A stretch of 64,000 nt of DNA from UBA3263 sp964586765 (GTDB lineage: Bacteria; Bacteroidota; Bacteroidia; Bacteroidales; Muribaculaceae), in contig CAZPHN010000008.1 in NCBI GenBank assembly GCA_964586765.1, positions 1 to 64,000 on the forward strand, read 5' to 3'. The notes beneath the pieces are model-generated. The model was not told the DNA's origin. It worked only from the letters and a program-made list of their open reading frames with translations, and made no database searches. Within the stretch, counting starts at the first letter, position 1. Every line of letters starts with the position of its first letter. Position numbers and translations under genes: made by a program. Shown here piece by piece: positions 61,500-64,000 of the stretch.

Positions 61500-61573
61500 T
61501 GACTCCTACAGGATTCAAACCTGTAACCTTCTGATCCGTAGTCAGATACTCTATTCAGTTGAGCTAAGGAGCC
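61500..61573 (-). tRNA. tRNA-Arg (anticodon ACG)
   Basis: Minus strand, 74 bases. Acceptor GGCTCCT with AGGAGTC; anticodon stem TCTGA/TCAGA around loop CTACGGA, anticodon ACG; T-loop TTTGAAT. The wobble A would be deaminated to inosine. CCA is not encoded. Confidence 0.93.
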
Positions 61574-61599
61574 ATCGTGTCTTGTCGTTTTTGACACTG

Positions 61600-61631
61600 C
61601 AAAGTTACGACGACTTTTTGAATTGACCAAA
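61600..61631 (-). promoter_or_regulatory. Promoter of tRNA-Arg(ACG)
   Basis: TTTG (61628-61631), 20 bases, TAACTTTG (61600-61607) on the minus strand: a complete Bacteroidetes consensus. Transcription would start about 20 bases before the mature tRNA. Confidence 0.75.
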
Positions 61632-61731
61632 TATTTTTACAACTTTTTTTGATAAAATTATTCAAAAAACTCATAACGCGCTATGAAACTGCAAAATAAA
61701 TTTTCATATTTTTTATCCGCCGGAATGCTCA

Positions 61732-61763
61732 CTTGCATAGTTGCGGAATTATCCTTAATTTTG
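61732..61763 (+). promoter_or_regulatory. Promoter of the large secreted protein gene
   Basis: CTTG (61732-61735), 20 bases, TAATTTTG (61756-61763), leaving a leader of about 30 bases to the ATG at 61800. The region 61632-61731 is AT-rich with an imperfect A/T hairpin (about 61643-61670) and no gene. Confidence 0.55.
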
Positions 61764-61799
61764 CACATATAATAATTTACAAACCTCAAATAATAAACC

Positions 61800-64000
61800 A
61801 TGACAGCATCTTTACTTGCAAAAAGCTGCCTGCTGGCGGGAATGCTTGGCTACTCCCTTACGGCATTGGCTGACGATGCCGCTCCGGCATTGGCTCTGAC
61901 ATTCAATCGAGCCGGGACTGATGCACAATCAGTAACCGTTACTACCTCCGGCATTGACGGCGTAACTGCAGCTCTTTCATCCATCACCCCTGCTCCGCTT
62001 GCCGCCTTCGGCTCATCGGCAATCTGCATGAATGTCAACGGCAACACTTCGCCGACAATCATCTACGAATTCACCATTGCCGGGCTGCCTGCCGATTTCA
62101 CCTTTAACCAAATCGGTTTTAAAACCCATGCGTTCAATTCCTCCGGTGCAAACCAGATGCCATCAGACGGAAGGACACGCCAGTATAGTATTAACTTTGA
62201 CGTCAACTCAGATTATTTTGCCGACATCACCGATATCGACATCGCCGCAGGCAATGTTAACGGTCTCAAGGACTGGGAAACAATAGCCGCCGCTCCGGTA
62301 TCCGCTACTGACCCCTTGACACTCACAATAACCGTCACTCGCGGCTCAGAAAATGCCGGCTGTTTCTTTGGGCTTGAAAGCCTGACACTCTCTACGGCAT
62401 CTGAACCCGAACCGGTTGAACCTATTGACCCGACCGGAGCCAAAGTTTACACCATTTCATGGCAGACCGGCAACGCGCTCTTCATGGCTCCGACCACTAC
62501 CGGCGGAATTCAGGTAAGCTCATACTCGCCCAACAAGATGCAGTTCTGGCAGTTCATCCCCACTGAAAACGAAAACTGCTACTATATCCGCAACACCGCG
62601 TCCGGTCAGTACATAGGCTCATGCAACATGACCCCGAATTCATCAAGCAAGGTGCAGATGAGCAACACCCCCGTTGAATATTACGTAGGAAAAACCGAAG
62701 GTACTGACTCAAAAATTAAAGAATGCTACTGGCTGTCATCTACCGACTGCGCAAATCACTCCGATGAAACCCACAGTGCCCGCTGTCTCAACAAGGACGG
62801 AGCGTCAACCAACGTAATCACATGGACCAACGGCACCGGTAATGTCGGTTCATACTGGACACTGACTGAGACCGAAGACCTATACGAGCCTCAGCCTTTC
62901 GTTCCCTCTGCCGAGATTGGCAAACCTCTTGGAATTTACCATCTGCTTGACGCCGAGGGCCGAAGCTTTACCGCCGAAGGTGCATGGGAAACCGTTGCCG
63001 AAAACGAACTCCACCGCTGGTACTTCGTGGGTCAGAACAACACTACCGGTGGCTATCAGATTGTAGCTGCAAAAGGTCATGCCCCGCTCAACGACGGTCA
63101 GCAATACACTATCGCATCTGCTGCCGATGGCAAACTCTACAAATTCCTCAACGGCGAAACCCGGCTTGAACTTGACGGCGTAAGCGAATTTGCCATAACT
63201 CCCGCGCGTTCTGAATTTGCATTGAAGAATCAGATATATAATATGCCTTGCGGTTCTATGGGCAGCCTTTACATCACTAAAGTAAGCATCGGCGAGGATT
63301 TCCACTACCCCATGGCTGAATATTCCGGCACAAAGGTGAACTATCCCTCGGCTACCAAGCCCACCAACAAGTATGTCATCCTTTCAAAGGATGCAGCCCT
63401 CATCATGAAGAAGGCTGAAAACCCCATGACAATCAACCTCAATGCCAATCCCTCGGCAGCCGTTACCGTTACTATCTTCATTGACTGGGACCACGACGGT
63501 GTGTTTGAATACTCACAGCCCATTGAGGTTGCCAAGTCCATGCAGACCGTCATCAACGTGCCTGAAAATGCAGCCGACGGTATTACCCGCGCACGCGTCC
63601 GCATGACCGACAATGGTCTGACCGGACCTGAGGATGAGGTTCACGGCGAAGTCCTTGACCTGCGTCTCAACGTAATTCCCTTGCAGACCGAACTCGGCGC
63701 ACCCGTCGTTACGGTCAATGATCCGGCGCGTGGCGAAGCCGCTTGGGCTAACGATGTCGCTACCGCAACCCCCAAGGGCAACGCCCTCTTCCTTTACTGG
63801 AAAGACGGTGTGCGCGTAGCCTCTGTCCAAAAACAGTTTGAGGTCCTGCCCTCTCCCGTCAACCGCTACCTCATGGCTATGTTCTCGCCCAACACCAAGC
63901 TCAATGGTGAAGAGTCGGCTCTTGCCGCAATCGAACTGAAATCAGGCGAAATCCTTGTAAGCGGCTCGACCCTGAGCGTCGTTTCTGACTTTGAAGTGAA
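61800..64000 (+). CDS. Large secreted protein with GEVED-like domain (5' part; runs off the window)
   Basis: Open from the ATG at 61800 to the window end (733 complete codons). Signal peptide MTASLLAKSCLLAGMLGYSL...ALA. Residues about 25-200 form a Ser/Thr-rich beta domain ending in a Pro/Glu linker (EPEPVEPIDP). Residues about 220-360 hold a repeated pattern (MQFWQFIP, CYYIRNTASGQYIGS, GSYWTLTE), and about 375-480 another (LHRWYFVG), both like ricin/beta-trefoil-type modules. Residues about 550-625 resemble a GEVED domain (VTVTIFIDWDHDGVFEYSQPIEV ... NVPENAADGITRARVRMTDNG ... GEVLDLRLNV), common in secreted Bacteroidetes proteins. It probably works at the cell surface; the function and C-terminus are unseen. 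Confidence 0.8.
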   Translation, partial: MTASLLAKSCLLAGMLGYSLTALADDAAPALALTFNRAGTDAQSVTVTTSGIDGVTAALSSITPAPLAAFGSSAICMNVNGNTSPTIIYEFTIAGLPADFTFNQIGFKTHAFNSSGANQMPSDGRTRQYSINFDVNSDYFADITDIDIAAGNVNGLKDWETIAAAPVSATDPLTLTITVTRGSENAGCFFGLESLTLSTASEPEPVEPIDPTGAKVYTISWQTGNALFMAPTTTGGIQVSSYSPNKMQFWQFIPTENENCYYIRNTASGQYIGSCNMTPNSSSKVQMSNTPVEYYVGKTEGTDSKIKECYWLSSTDCANHSDETHSARCLNKDGASTNVITWTNGTGNVGSYWTLTETEDLYEPQPFVPSAEIGKPLGIYHLLDAEGRSFTAEGAWETVAENELHRWYFVGQNNTTGGYQIVAAKGHAPLNDGQQYTIASAADGKLYKFLNGETRLELDGVSEFAITPARSEFALKNQIYNMPCGSMGSLYITKVSIGEDFHYPMAEYSGTKVNYPSATKPTNKYVILSKDAALIMKKAENPMTINLNANPSAAVTVTIFIDWDHDGVFEYSQPIEVAKSMQTVINVPENAADGITRARVRMTDNGLTGPEDEVHGEVLDLRLNVIPLQTELGAPVVTVNDPARGEAAWANDVATATPKGNALFLYWKDGVRVASVQKQFEVLPSPVNRYLMAMFSPNTKLNGEESALAAIELKSGEILVSGSTLSVVSDFEV

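Noticed and set aside
1..64000. CRISPR array, rRNA genes, complete insertion sequences or prophage
   Set aside because: No regularly spaced direct repeats, no rRNA sequence and no transposase or phage structural gene were seen. The only recombinase-like domain is the inactive one in the antiterminator fusion.

Overview
The window looks like chromosome of a Bacteroidales bacterium. The best guess for family is Muribaculaceae, but that is an inference from gene content and was not tested. Evidence for the order: type III glutamine synthetase, LL-diaminopimelate aminotransferase, small DUF4250 and DUF4834 proteins, a TonB-dependent receptor paired with a DUF4249 lipoprotein, a Porin_10-type protein, an UpxY-like antiterminator, and many promoters of the Bacteroidetes type (TTTG, about 20 bases, then TAnnTTTG, usually TAACTTTG).

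Layout. Positions 1-8773 (minus strand) hold a leader RNA region for a gene beyond the left edge, a decayed DUF1016 remnant, and an operon for amino-acid and nitrogen metabolism: pheA, an aminotransferase, dapF, dapL, glnN and a long PurF-like protein. A perfect 21-bp inverted repeat carries the start codons of both pheA and a divergent DUF4250 gene. Positions 8992-19113 are a visibly AT-rich exopolysaccharide or O-antigen locus (three GT4 and one GT2 glycosyltransferases, acyltransferase, Wzy, WecB, Wzx). Its first gene is an unusual fusion of a catalytically dead tyrosine-recombinase-like domain and a NusG/UpxY domain, preceded by a structured leader with a 28-codon ORF. Positions 19377-21088 are a phosphatidylethanolamine operon (psd, pssA, DUF4834). 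tRNA-Arg(CCU) follows. Positions 21278-31218 are a long housekeeping operon (lipid acyltransferases, metallophosphoesterase, Tex, a degenerate HPPK-like protein, GH13, speA, truA).

Positions 31333-39883 are one operon that combines an imelysin lipoprotein, a two-haem DHOR-type lipoprotein, a one-haem lipoprotein, two porins, a RidA/chorismatase-like protein and a ResB-CcsA cytochrome c assembly protein. It looks like a periplasmic metal (probably iron) handling system that carries its own haem-attachment factor. Divergent from it (40239-44144) is a TolC-HlyD-MFS efflux operon. Its leader encodes a 29-residue peptide that starts MRLK and contains mutually exclusive hairpins, which is the architecture of a translation-attenuated drug-inducible operon.

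Positions 44197-56814 contain a small monooxygenase, a hemerythrin-LuxR fusion regulator, a Porin_10 protein with a solute-binding protein, an RND efflux system and a TonB receptor with its DUF4249 partner. Positions 56851-61298 contain a DUF3472 protein, a roughly 175-bp nested palindromic repeat, and a BlaI-M56-lipoprotein operon with two visible operator palindromes. tRNA-Arg(ACG) and the start of a large secreted protein with a GEVED-like domain close the window.
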